29,348 nucleotides of DNA from OMSK01 sp902492995. GTDB lineage: Bacteria; Bacillota_I; Bacilli_A; RF39; UBA660. The stretch lies in the NCBI GenBank assembly GCA_902492995.1, contig CABUNR010000013.1, positions 1 through 29,348 of the forward strand. The letters run 5' to 3'. Below the pieces are notes generated by a model that was not told where the DNA came from, did no database searches, and saw nothing but the letters and a program-made list of their open reading frames with translations. This document shows, piece after piece, positions 1 to 7,765 of the stretch. The position numbers and the translations under genes were made by a program. Numbering within the stretch: the stretch's first letter is position 1; each line of letters begins with the position of its first letter.

Positions 1-97
1 TTCAAACTTTTTTATAAAATTTATCATTTTAGACTTGACTTATATATAGTTGTCTCAATTATATTATTCTATAAAAATTATAAAAATCCTTTTAAAT

Positions 98-126
98 TTG
101 AAAAAAAATATTATATATGATAGAAT
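98..126 (+). promoter_or_regulatory. Vegetative-type promoter of the small lipoprotein gene
   Basis: TTGAAA at 98-103 and TAGAAT at 121-126 are separated by exactly 17 bases. Transcription would start near 133, just ahead of the GGAAGGAG ribosome binding site at about 133-140. Spacing and hexamers fit a SigA promoter; no measured start is available. Confidence 0.6.
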
Positions 127-149
127 TTACTTGGAAGGAGTAGGAGTGT

Positions 150-587
150 ATGAAAAGAAATTCATTTTTATTTTTAACAGCGATAATGATTTTATTCTCT
201 ACCGGATGTAAAAAAGAAAGAGTACTAGAGTGTACAAAGAATGAAGAACAATCTGGTATACAAATGAATGAAACTGTAAAAATTACATTTAAAGGTAATA
301 ATGTAGAAAATGTTAATTCTTCAGTTGATGCTGTTTTAGGTGACACATATAAAAATTATAAAAATCTTTTTATTACTACAATTGAATCACAATTTAAAAA
401 CTATAAAGATTTAAAAGGTGTTGATATAAAAGTTTCTGATACTGATGATACAGTAACTGCAACACTAAATGCAGATTTAAATAAAATGGATGATGATGCA
501 AAAAATAAATTTAATATTGTTGATACTAAAGCTAATTATGAAAAAACAAAAGAATCTTTAGAAAAACAAAATTATAGTTGTAAATAA
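150..587 (+). CDS. Small lipoprotein, possibly YehR/DUF1307-like
   Basis: A 145-residue secreted lipoprotein. Residues 1-20 form a lipoprotein signal peptide: basic MKRN, a hydrophobic core, then FSTGC with the lipidated Cys at position 20. The mature protein should sit on the outer face of the membrane. The rest is Lys/Asp/Asn-rich and soluble, with one Cys near each end (C28 in ECTK, C144 in YSCK) that could pair. The pattern of an early 'MNETVKITFKG' strand and a later 'YKDLKGVDIKVSDTDD' segment recalls YehR-type (DUF1307) lipoproteins; this is a resemblance from memory, not a search. It is a single-gene unit with its own promoter, a strong Shine-Dalgarno and an immediate terminator. Function is unknown. 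Confidence 0.8.
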   Translation: MKRNSFLFLTAIMILFSTGCKKERVLECTKNEEQSGIQMNETVKITFKGNNVENVNSSVDAVLGDTYKNYKNLFITTIESQFKNYKDLKGVDIKVSDTDDTVTATLNADLNKMDDDAKNKFNIVDTKANYEKTKESLEKQNYSCK

Positions 588-612
588 CATTTGATAATCA
601 AATGTTTTTTCT
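586..612 (+). terminator. Rho-independent terminator after the lipoprotein gene
   Basis: A 9-bp stem (586-594 with 598-606, AACATTTGA/TCAAATGTT) with a 3-base apical loop is followed by a T run. It overlaps the stop codon of the preceding gene. Confidence 0.8.
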
Positions 613-640
613 TGCATTTTTTCTCTTTAAAATATATAAT
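612..640 (+). promoter_or_regulatory. Promoter of the RluB-family pseudouridine synthase gene
   Basis: TTGCAT (612-617), a 17-base spacer, then TATAAT (635-640). The expected start near 647 leaves a leader of about 12 nt containing the GAGGTG ribosome binding site. Confidence 0.65.
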
Positions 641-658
641 TAATTTGCGAGGTGTCTT

Positions 659-1375
659 ATGGAAAGATTACAAAAGGTTATTGCAAATAGCGGATTTACT
701 TCAAGAAGAAAAGCTGAGGAATATATTACAAAAGGTTTAGTGAAAGTAAATGGTAATATTGTATATGAACTTGGTACCAAAGTTAATTATAATGATTTAA
801 TAGAAGTAAACGGATATATTATAAAAAATGAAAATAAAGTTTATTACTTACTTAATAAACCTAGAGGCGTTATTACTTCTACAAATGACGATAAAGGAAG
901 AAAAACAGTTGTTGATTTAGTAAAAACAAATATACGTATTTATCCAGTAGGTAGACTTGATTATGATACAACCGGTGCGTTAATTTTAACAAATGATGGA
1001 GAATTTGCAAATATGATTATGCATCCTAAATCTCAGTTAGATAAAGTTTATATTGCTAAAATCAATGGTTTAATTGGTAAGAAGCAATTGCAAACTTTAG
1101 AAAGAGGAGTATATATTGATGGTATAAAAACCTCAAAGGCAAAAGCCAGAATAAAAAAGTATGATAAAAAAACTAATACATCAATTGTTGAATTAATAAT
1201 TCATGAAGGTAAAAACCATCAAGTAAAAAAAATGTTTGAATCTATAGGATATAAAGTTTTAAAATTAAAAAGAGAAAGAATTTCTTTTTTAGATGTTAAT
1301 AATTTAAAATCTGGTGAATATAGAGTTTTAAATCCAAAGGAAATAAAAAAATTATATAATGAGGTTTCAAAATAA
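659..1375 (+). CDS. rluB: Pseudouridine synthase, RsuA/RluB family (S4 domain)
   Basis: A 238-residue rRNA pseudouridine synthase, most like RluB, which modifies helix 89 of 23S rRNA in characterised species. The N-terminal S4 RNA-binding domain spans about residues 1-45 (MERLQKVIANSGFTSRRKAE). The catalytic domain starts at about residue 62 (YYLLNKPRG). The conserved GRLDYDTTGALILTNDG block places the catalytic Asp at residue 101. The C-terminal EGKNHQVKKMFESIGYKVLKLKR motif is also typical. Length is normal for the family. The ATG follows a GAGGTG Shine-Dalgarno. The gene is transcribed alone and ends in a shared bidirectional terminator with the convergent ferredoxin gene. RsuA-type 16S specificity cannot be excluded. 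Confidence 0.92.
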   Translation: MERLQKVIANSGFTSRRKAEEYITKGLVKVNGNIVYELGTKVNYNDLIEVNGYIIKNENKVYYLLNKPRGVITSTNDDKGRKTVVDLVKTNIRIYPVGRLDYDTTGALILTNDGEFANMIMHPKSQLDKVYIAKINGLIGKKQLQTLERGVYIDGIKTSKAKARIKKYDKKTNTSIVELIIHEGKNHQVKKMFESIGYKVLKLKRERISFLDVNNLKSGEYRVLNPKEIKKLYNEVSK

Positions 1376-1400
1376 AAATGTGCTTTTTTGCACATTTTTA
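1375..1400. terminator. Bidirectional terminator between rluB-like gene and ferredoxin
   Basis: AAAATGTGC (1375-1383) pairs with GCACATTTT (1390-1398) across a six-T loop. T tracts follow the stem on the plus strand, and A tracts precede it, which read as T on the minus strand. It serves both convergent genes. Confidence 0.75.
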
Positions 1401-1616
1401 TTTTTCTTCTTCTTCAATTACTATTGCACTTGTTGGACAACCTTCTAGAGCATCCATAACATCATTTTTAGTCTCGTCATCCATTTTATCAATGTCATTA
1501 TTTTCTTCATTAGCTTTAGCAAGATTATCCTCACCAAATGAAAATACATCACTTGCTATTGCTGTGCATGCTCCACATCCAATACATACATCTTTATTAA
1601 CTTTAACTTTTTTCAT
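1398..1616 (-). CDS. Ferredoxin with a single [4Fe-4S] cluster
   Basis: A 72-residue acidic cytoplasmic electron carrier. The cluster ligands are visible: Cys11, Cys14 and Cys17 in CIGCGAC, and Cys60 in the CP motif near the C-terminus. This is the pattern of single-cluster, Thermotoga/Bacillus-type ferredoxins. The middle (residues 28-55) is rich in Asp/Glu/Asn and the protein ends in a Glu run. The start is fixed by AGGAGG about 7 nt upstream. It is monocistronic, so its redox partner is not indicated by context. Confidence 0.93.
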   Translation of the reverse strand: MKKVKVNKDVCIGCGACTAIASDVFSFGEDNLAKANEENNDIDKMDDETKNDVMDALEGCPTSAIVIEEEEK

Positions 1617-1633
1617 AAAAATCCTCCTAGTTA

Positions 1634-1662
1634 ATTATAAAAAAAAAGTTTGGTAAATGCAA
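1634..1662 (-). promoter_or_regulatory. Promoter of the ferredoxin gene
   Basis: Read on the minus strand: TTGCAT (1662-1657), a 17-base spacer, TATAAT (1639-1634). The same hexamers and spacing occur at the rluB-like gene. Confidence 0.65.
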
Positions 1663-1669
1663 GTAAAGG

Positions 1670-1698
1670 TTTAAAAAATTTTAAATTTGTGTTATTAT
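1670..1698 (+). promoter_or_regulatory. Probable promoter of the anchored protein at 1715
   Basis: TTTAAA (1670-1675), 17 bases, TATTAT (1693-1698). The -35 box is a weak match. A short leader with AGGTGA follows. Confidence 0.45.
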
Positions 1699-1714
1699 AT
1701 TAGTAGGTGATAGT

Positions 1715-2530
1715 ATGGTAAGCAGAATGGAAAAGTATTATAAAGGCGATACTAATATAACTAAAAGAAGTCAAAAAAATAAAGAACTTTATCGTAGTAT
1801 ATATGATACAGGTGAGTATTCTAATATTGAAGGAATTGCTACTATGACCAAAAATAATGAAATTGATATAACAAAAATAAAAAATACATTAAAAAATCGT
1901 GAAAATTATAAAAGAGAAAAACAATATAGACAATTAACAAATAAAAAGGAAGAAAAAGAAGAAAAAACTATAAGTAATGAATTTACAACTAAAGAACAGA
2001 AAAATTATGATATAAGAGATATATTAACAAAAGCTAAAGATAAGAAACCGGTTGAAGATACACCTAGAAGTTTAGATAATACAAATTATAATATTTTAAA
2101 GAATCTTAAACTAGATAATGAAAAAAAACATGAAAAAATTTATGAAAAAGAAGAATATGATGAGGATTTAAAAGAATTAATTGATACTATTACGAATACA
2201 AGCATGTTAAATAAAATGAATGATAAAGAACTTGGGCTTAATATGTTTAATTTAGAAGATACTAGTAATAGTAAGGTTGATGGAAGAGAATCAGTTAGAC
2301 AATTACTAGAACAGGCAAAAAAATATCAGGGAAATAATAATACAATTCCTGAATTTGATAACTCTTTTTATACTTCAAGCCTTAATTTTAATAAAGATGA
2401 TTTTGAGGAAGCATCTAACTACATTAAAAACAAAAAAAGTAAAAAAATCTTATTAAAAGTATTAGTTTTTTTTGGATTAATTATTTTAACAGGATTAATT
2501 ATTTTTGGAGTTTATTACCTAATTAAATAA
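1715..2530 (+). CDS. Unknown protein with C-terminal membrane anchor
   Basis: 271 residues, not assigned to a family. Residues 1-240 are highly charged, rich in Lys/Glu/Asn, and probably largely helical or disordered. A single transmembrane segment follows at about 245-269 (VLVFFGLIILTGLIIFGVYY), preceded by a KNKKSKK patch. The topology suggests a cytoplasmic domain tail-anchored in the membrane. The N-terminal block (about residues 5-50, with YRSIYDTGEYSNIEGIAT and NEIDITKIK) is the most ordered-looking part and the best candidate for a conserved interaction motif. AGGTGA precedes the start; Met5 is an alternative start. The gene is monocistronic with its own terminator. Confidence 0.75.
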   Translation: MVSRMEKYYKGDTNITKRSQKNKELYRSIYDTGEYSNIEGIATMTKNNEIDITKIKNTLKNRENYKREKQYRQLTNKKEEKEEKTISNEFTTKEQKNYDIRDILTKAKDKKPVEDTPRSLDNTNYNILKNLKLDNEKKHEKIYEKEEYDEDLKELIDTITNTSMLNKMNDKELGLNMFNLEDTSNSKVDGRESVRQLLEQAKKYQGNNNTIPEFDNSFYTSSLNFNKDDFEEASNYIKNKKSKKILLKVLVFFGLIILTGLIIFGVYYLIK

Positions 2531-2546
2531 TTAGGTGTTTTTTTTT
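2517..2546 (+). terminator. Terminator after the anchored protein gene
   Basis: The inverted repeat ACCTAATTA/TAATTAGGT (2517-2525 with 2528-2536) is followed by G and nine T residues. It overlaps the last codons of the gene and the stop codon of the convergent gerAB. Confidence 0.7.
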
Positions 2547-3622
2547 GAAAAACTTTTAATAAAAACTAATAATGGTAAAATAAAAAGCATGATAAACATT
2601 ATAAAAGGAAATTTATATAACATGAAGTTATCTCCAATTGTATTGTTTTTAAATATATGATTACTTGATATAAAACATATTATTATAATAAATATACTTA
2701 TAAATATATTTTCATTTTTAATTTTGACAACATGTTTAAATGCTTGTTTTATAAATATAAAACATAATGATATCATTATAAATAAATCAAATATCCATTG
2801 TGTTGCTAAAATACTTTCAAATCTATGGAAAAAACCGGTTGTTACAATTCTTCTTAATAAAACAAAATCTGGAAATTCATAGATAGTTGCTAAATCTATT
2901 CCAAAAACGGATAAAACATAAAAAATAACTACAAATTTTCCTATGTTAGCACTTAAATAAAATATAAATATATATTTATTTAAGTTACTATTATTTTTTA
3001 TTTGATTTTTAGGTATTAATAGTAATAAATATAATGGTAATATTGAGTATGCAACATGTGCAAGACCACTAAGTAATGGATTTTTAATACCATATTCTAG
3101 AAAAGGTTGTAAATTACTTAGTTTAGAATTATCTGCAAGACCTATAACACATGTAAAAAATATAATTATAGATATATAAAATAAAATGTTTGCAGTTCTT
3201 GTTAAGATATTTATTTTTTTGGTACATGTATATATAAAACAAATACCAAATATAAGAGCTACATATAATGATGAGGTTCTATATAAATATTGTGAACTTA
3301 TGAAATTTAATAGATTCCAAAAAATAACATTTACTAAAAACGTAATAGTAATTAAAATTATAATTGTTAAGATTTTTCCTATTTTTTTGCCAAATAAGTA
3401 ATCAATTTTTTCAAAAATATTTAAATCTGGTTGAAAATTCAAAAGCTTTATAAAAATATATAATGGAATTAATCCTATTATCATTCCAATTAATGGTGAT
3501 AGATATCCATCTACACCTCCAATATGAATATATGAATCAATGGATATTCCAAGTGACATGGAACGTATTATAAAATATATTAATATTCCATATTCTAAAC
3601 AAGTAATTTTATTATTTTTCAT
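2531..3622 (-). CDS. gerAB: Spore germination permease, GerAB/GerKB family
   Basis: 363 residues, the B subunit of a GerA-type germinant receptor (APC-superfamily spore permease). In characterised spore formers it sits in the spore inner membrane and contributes to sensing amino acid or sugar germinants. About ten hydrophobic segments fill the length, starting with KITCLEYGILIYFIIRSMSLGISID at 5-29 and ending with a helix before the KSFSKKNT tail. Length is normal. It is the last gene of a three-gene operon; its start overlaps gerAC by 11 nt, suggesting coupled translation. The germinant cannot be predicted. Confidence 0.88.
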   Translation of the reverse strand: MKNNKITCLEYGILIYFIIRSMSLGISIDSYIHIGGVDGYLSPLIGMIIGLIPLYIFIKLLNFQPDLNIFEKIDYLFGKKIGKILTIIILITITFLVNVIFWNLLNFISSQYLYRTSSLYVALIFGICFIYTCTKKINILTRTANILFYISIIIFFTCVIGLADNSKLSNLQPFLEYGIKNPLLSGLAHVAYSILPLYLLLLIPKNQIKNNSNLNKYIFIFYLSANIGKFVVIFYVLSVFGIDLATIYEFPDFVLLRRIVTTGFFHRFESILATQWIFDLFIMISLCFIFIKQAFKHVVKIKNENIFISIFIIIICFISSNHIFKNNTIGDNFMLYKFPFIMFIMLFILPLLVFIKSFSKKNT

Positions 3623-4796
3623 TATTTCTCGCCGCCTTTAGTGATTGTTTTATTGCGCCTTTTGTTTGAATATCAATATCTACATTAATATTAATATTTA
3701 AATTTTTATATGCTTTATTCCAATTTTTAATTTTCTTGAAATAAGCGGGCTTTTTTTTGTATATTAAATTACCAAAACCATATACATCTGTTTCATATTC
3801 CTTTGTTATATCAATTCCTTCTTGAACTAATTTTTTTACTTTATTTTTAGTTTTATTTTGTATATATTCAATATTTTTTTTGTCATATAAATTTATATCA
3901 CAAGTTATTTCTTGGATTGCTCCATCTGATTTTATATTAATATCGATATAAGGTTTATTATTTTTAAATTTTACTTTTTTTGTTGTTTTTAAATTTGATA
4001 ATGCTGTTATTATATATCCATCATTACATTTGGTTTCTATTATCATATCTGATATATTTCCAATTGCTATATTTATTCCTCTACTTTCATTATCTGTTGT
4101 ATAATGAATAAATTTTGTATCTTTAAAAAGTGCTAATCCTTTTAGACCTACAAAAGCTTTTAAATCAGTTGATTCTAAAGATTTACTTGAACTTCCTTTT
4201 TTTTCATTTCCATATGTTTTTATTGTTGGTAGGTATGGCTCTATTCCTTTTTTTAAATAAGATTCCATAAATTTACTATATGTCATGTCATCTGATATAG
4301 AACTTGTATTATTTGAATTTTCAATATTTAATTTAATATTTTGTGATGGAAATGATTCTAATGGTGATAATATTTTTAAAACATCACTAGCTTTATTATC
4401 ATTTCTTGTCATTATAAGATACGCTCTTTTTGTTGTTTCTGGACTTCTAAATAAATAATCACTTACTTTATCTAATCCTTTTTTTGCTACTTTTTTTGAT
4501 ACTACAACTACTGAGAGATGTCCTAAGTAAATTTGTTTTGGAATTCTATTATCGATTTTTTTTAATGCCATTGATATATTTTTACCTGTTCCTTCATATA
4601 TAACAGTTCCTGCATCTCCTTCTTTAGCACTTTCTTCAGTTTTTTTTGAATTAGATATTAATGTACTTACTTTATATTCATTATTTTCTAAATCTATTGA
4701 GATGCCTGTTACAATTGCAATATTATTTAATTCTTTGTAATCGGTACAACCACAAAAAAACATGATAATAGGTATGATAAATATAAATTTTTTCAT
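3612..4796 (-). CDS. gerAC: Spore germination lipoprotein, GerAC/GerKC family
   Basis: 394 residues, the C subunit of a Ger receptor, a lipoprotein on the outer face of the spore inner membrane. The signal peptide ends in FFCGC with the lipidated Cys at 17. It is followed by the family's opening 'DYKELNNIAIVTGISIDLENNEYKVS' (residues 19-44). The central 'GHLSVVVVSKKVAKKGLDKVSDYLFRSPETTKRAYLIMTR' block is characteristic of GerAC domain 1. The C-terminal domain ends near KIKNWNKAYKNLNININVDIDIQTKGAI, typical for GerAC. It overlaps gerAA by 4 nt and gerAB by 11 nt. Confidence 0.9.
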   Translation of the reverse strand: MKKFIFIIPIIMFFCGCTDYKELNNIAIVTGISIDLENNEYKVSTLISNSKKTEESAKEGDAGTVIYEGTGKNISMALKKIDNRIPKQIYLGHLSVVVVSKKVAKKGLDKVSDYLFRSPETTKRAYLIMTRNDNKASDVLKILSPLESFPSQNIKLNIENSNNTSSISDDMTYSKFMESYLKKGIEPYLPTIKTYGNEKKGSSSKSLESTDLKAFVGLKGLALFKDTKFIHYTTDNESRGINIAIGNISDMIIETKCNDGYIITALSNLKTTKKVKFKNNKPYIDINIKSDGAIQEITCDINLYDKKNIEYIQNKTKNKVKKLVQEGIDITKEYETDVYGFGNLIYKKKPAYFKKIKNWNKAYKNLNININVDIDIQTKGAIKQSLKAARNNEK

Positions 4797-6256
4797 TTAT
4801 ATTCCCCCATTCTTTTTTGATTTTTTGTTAAGTAAGGAGCTCTATTTTTTTGTTTTATTCTTGATAATCTAATAAAACTATCTTTAAGCATTTTTGGATA
4901 AAGTGGACTTGTTGGAACTGTATATGGAACTCCTAAATATTCTATACTACATAATTTTACTATAAATATTAATATTGCTATTATGAGCCCAATAAAACCT
5001 AGTAATACTGAAAAAATTATAAATATAAATCTCCACCATCTAATTCCATTTATAAAGTCTACGTCTGTATATAGAAGTCCAGATATAGATGTAAAGGCTA
5101 CAACTATTATTATTATTGGTGATACAATTCCCGCACTTACTGCTGCTTCTCCTAATATTAATGCCCCAACAATACTAATAGAAGCTCCTGTTGTATTTGA
5201 AATTCTGGTATCAGCCTCTCTTAATATTTCAAAAATTGTAATCATCATAATTAGTTCTAGTGCAGTTGGAAATGGAACACCAGATTTTTGAATCGACAAT
5301 GATATTAATAATTCATTTGGAATAACTTCTTGATTCCATGTTGTAACGGCAATATAAAAACCGGGTGTTATTATTGTAAGTATAAAGCTTAAAAATCTAA
5401 GCATTCTTGTTAAACTAACATTTATTGATTTTTGATAATAATCTTCTGATGTGTGTAAAAAATCAATTAATAAACCGGGAATAATTAGAGCATATGGACT
5501 ATTTTCTACTAGTATTATTATTTTACCATCTAATAATGCTCCACATACTAAATCTGGCCTTTCTGTGCTTATCATTTGAGGGAAGGCATTTTTATTTTTT
5601 TTATTTAAAAATTCTCTAATATATCCACTATCTAGTATTCCATCTATATCTATTTTTTTTAAATCATCTTCAATCTTTTTAACATTACTAGTATTTGCTA
5701 TATCTTTTATATAACTTATTGTTACCTTTGTTTTTGTTCTTCTACCAATTTTTACATCTTTGAACCATAATTTTTCATCTTTAATTCTTTTTCTTATGAG
5801 TCCTATATTTATTTCATGATTTTCTGTAAAGCTATCTTTTGGACCCCTTAATATTTTTTCACTTGATGATTCCGTAATTCCTCTATCAAGTTTTGTTTTA
5901 GTTTCAACAGTGATTGCTTTATTAGTTCCATCAACAAATATACAAGTAAATCCTGATGATAATCTATATAATACTTCGTTATAGTCATCAACAATTGATA
6001 TATTACTGTTATATAGGTTATTTTCTATGTTTTTAAATAAACTATTAAATATATTTCTATTATTTTCTTTAATTATTTCACTTATACTATGAACTAAAAA
6101 ATCACTTATTTTATCATCACTGCTTACACTTTGTAAAAAAATATACGTTATTTTTTTATTTTTAATTTTTATTATTCTGGATACAAAATCTTCACTGCAA
6201 CCATAACTATTTTTAATATTTTCTATATTTAATTCTATATTTTTACTTATTTCCAT
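4793..6256 (-). CDS. gerAA: Spore germination protein, GerAA/GerKA family
   Basis: About 487 residues, the A subunit of the germinant receptor; current models make it the channel-forming subunit. The N-terminal half is soluble, with GFTCIFVDGTNKAITVETKT and a 'RGPKDSFTENHEINIGLIRKRIKD' block. The C-terminal half has about five hydrophobic segments, including 'SGVPFPTALELIMMITIFEILREADTRI' and 'ISIVGALILGEAAVSAGIVSP', signature regions of the family. I start at the ATG at 6256 because GAGGT lies 6 nt upstream. A TTG 30 nt further up (6286) lacks a Shine-Dalgarno. No clear vegetative -35 box is seen upstream, in keeping with forespore-specific expression of ger operons, though no SigG site could be assigned. 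Confidence 0.92.
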   Translation of the reverse strand: MEISKNIELNIENIKNSYGCSEDFVSRIIKIKNKKITYIFLQSVSSDDKISDFLVHSISEIIKENNRNIFNSLFKNIENNLYNSNISIVDDYNEVLYRLSSGFTCIFVDGTNKAITVETKTKLDRGITESSSEKILRGPKDSFTENHEINIGLIRKRIKDEKLWFKDVKIGRRTKTKVTISYIKDIANTSNVKKIEDDLKKIDIDGILDSGYIREFLNKKNKNAFPQMISTERPDLVCGALLDGKIIILVENSPYALIIPGLLIDFLHTSEDYYQKSINVSLTRMLRFLSFILTIITPGFYIAVTTWNQEVIPNELLISLSIQKSGVPFPTALELIMMITIFEILREADTRISNTTGASISIVGALILGEAAVSAGIVSPIIIIVVAFTSISGLLYTDVDFINGIRWWRFIFIIFSVLLGFIGLIIAILIFIVKLCSIEYLGVPYTVPTSPLYPKMLKDSFIRLSRIKQKNRAPYLTKNQKRMGEYK

Positions 6257-6299
6257 ATTATGACCTCGCACTTTTATTATTTCCAAAATATAAAATTAT

Positions 6300-6328
6300 A
6301 TGACATCAATATATATTTTTGGTATAAT
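6300..6328 (+). promoter_or_regulatory. Promoter of rlmD
   Basis: ATGACA (6300-6305), 17 bases, perfect TATAAT (6323-6328). Transcription should start near 6335. This makes a CDS start at 6300 impossible from this promoter and leaves either an almost leaderless mRNA (ATG at 6333) or a very short leader (GTG at 6345). Confidence 0.65.
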
Positions 6329-6344
6329 TGTTATGGTGATTAAA

Positions 6345-7565
6345 GTGATTGTAAAAATTTTAAAAATGGATCATCAGGGTAGAGGTATATCAAAATTAGG
6401 TGAAAAAACTGTTTTTGTTAATAAAGCTTTACCTAATGAAGTAGTAGATATTAAAATAGAAAAAGAAAATAAAAAAATTATGGAGGCTGATGTTGTTAGA
6501 TTAATTGAAAAGTCCCCTAAAAGAATTGAACCTGTTTGTCCATATTATTCTCTTTGTGGAGGATGTGATTTAATGCATATAAATTATTTGGATGAACTTC
6601 TTTATAAAGAAAATAAAATTAGACAAATTATTGATAAATTTACTACATTACCTTTAAATATAATTAAACCAATTGTAGGTAACACGAATGAAAATTATAG
6701 AAATAAGGTAACATTTCATGTTAATGGTAAAGTTGGTTTTTATAAAGAAAAAAGTTTTAATATTATTGAAATCGATAATTGTTATATTGCTGATTTTAAG
6801 ATTAATAAAATTTTAAAAAAAATTAAAACCATTAATTTAAATAATATTTATGAAATAGTTATTAGAACTTCTAAATATTTAGAAGATAATATGGTTATTT
6901 TAAAAGTAAATAGTTTTATAGATGAGAATAAAATTATAAATGATTTAAAGGCTGATCTTGATACTATTATTATTTACCAAAATAAAGAATATAAAACTAT
7001 TTATGGAAAAGGTTTTATAAATGATAAAATTGGTGATTATATTTTTAAAATATCACCAGATTCTTTTTTTCAAGTAAATACTAAAGGGGCAAAAATTCTA
7101 TATGATAAAGTTTTAGAATATTTAAATCCAAGTATTAATGATAAAGTTTTAGATTTATATTGTGGCACTGGTACAATAGGTATTTATATAAGTAAATATG
7201 TTCATAGTGTTAAAGGTGTAGAAATAAATAAATATGCAGTAATGGATGCTAATTACAATAAAAATAAAAATAGCGTTAATAACATTTCTTTTGAGTGTTT
7301 AGATGCATCTAAGATAGATAAAATTAGGGATAAATTCGATAGTGTTATAGTTGATCCTCCTAGAAGTGGACTTAATAAAAAAACAATCAATTATTTAATT
7401 AATTTAAAACCAAAGAAAATAGTTTATGTATCATGTGATCCTATTACTTTAGCACGTGATTTAGAACTTCTAAAAAATTATTATAATGTACTTGAAATAA
7501 CACCTGTTGATATGTTTAGTAATACTTATCATGTTGAATGCGTATGTGTTCTAAATCTTAAATAA
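6345..7565 (+). CDS. rlmD: 23S rRNA (uracil-5-)-methyltransferase, RumA/RlmD/RlmCD family
   Basis: A SAM-dependent m5U methyltransferase of 23S rRNA. An N-terminal TRAM-like RNA-binding region (MDHQGRGISKLGEKTVFVNKALPNE) is followed by CPYYSLCGGC and IDNCYIAD, the four [4Fe-4S] cysteines of RumA. The SAM motif is VLDLYCGTGTIGIYIS, the substrate motif VIVDPPRSGL, the nucleophile is the Cys in VYVSCDPITLARDLELL, and the C-terminal HVECV carries the Glu that acts as general base in E. coli RumA. The promoter's TATAAT lies inside the longest possible frame, so that start (6300) is excluded. I favour GTG 6345 behind GGTGAT; ATG 6333, nearly leaderless, is the alternative. It is divergent from the ger operon. 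Its 3' end is the apparent integration target for the island that follows. Confidence 0.9.
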   Translation: MIVKILKMDHQGRGISKLGEKTVFVNKALPNEVVDIKIEKENKKIMEADVVRLIEKSPKRIEPVCPYYSLCGGCDLMHINYLDELLYKENKIRQIIDKFTTLPLNIIKPIVGNTNENYRNKVTFHVNGKVGFYKEKSFNIIEIDNCYIADFKINKILKKIKTINLNNIYEIVIRTSKYLEDNMVILKVNSFIDENKIINDLKADLDTIIIYQNKEYKTIYGKGFINDKIGDYIFKISPDSFFQVNTKGAKILYDKVLEYLNPSINDKVLDLYCGTGTIGIYISKYVHSVKGVEINKYAVMDANYNKNKNSVNNISFECLDASKIDKIRDKFDSVIVDPPRSGLNKKTINYLINLKPKKIVYVSCDPITLARDLELLKNYYNVLEITPVDMFSNTYHVECVCVLNLK

Positions 7566-7582
7566 AGCCTTATATTTGGGCG

Positions 7583-7628
7583 AAAATCAACTGTTCAGTA
7601 CCTATCAAAAAAAAGCATATTTTTGATA
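7583..7628. other. Degenerate att-arm remnant plus hairpin after rlmD
   Basis: Bases 7583-7597 (AAAATCAACTGTTCA) match 14 of 15 bases of the right-junction arm at 8889-8903, although no rlmD end follows here. An inverted repeat TATCAAAAA/TTTTTGATA (7603-7611 with 7620-7628) comes next. It lacks a T tract, so it is at best a weak terminator for rlmD. Confidence 0.4.
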
Positions 7629-7673
7629 AAAAAACACTTATTTTTCTAAAAAAATGATAAAATTTTATGGAGG

Positions 7674-7723
7674 TTGTTTGAGGAGAATATATTTACTCAT
7701 ACCATATTAGGTGGTATGGGTTG
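7674..7723 (+). repeat. Left junction of cassette 1 (attL-like): rlmD stub plus shared arm
   Basis: Bases 7674-7703 resemble the end of the rlmD-like pseudogene at 10696-10737, with a 12-nt in-frame deletion: 12 of 13 bases match before the gap and 15 of 17 after it. Translated, it reads FEEN-IFTHT against the pseudogene's IEEI-RLVD-MFPHT. From 7696 to 7723 the sequence is identical to 10730-10757 for 28 bases, including an inverted repeat CATACC/GGTATG. After 7723 the two copies diverge completely. Confidence 0.7.
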
Positions 7724-7765
7724 ACTAAACAAAATAAAAAGTAGAGATTATAGGAGAAATAAAAA

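Noticed and set aside
1378..1656. Plus-strand ORF over the ferredoxin gene
   Set aside because: It is antisense to a clear ferredoxin with all four cluster cysteines and a strong Shine-Dalgarno; the protein it would encode has no sensible features.
6256..6330. SigG promoter for the ger operon
   Set aside because: A CATATAA sequence resembles the -10 element on the minus strand, but no matching -35 element lies 17-18 bases upstream, so it is not annotated.
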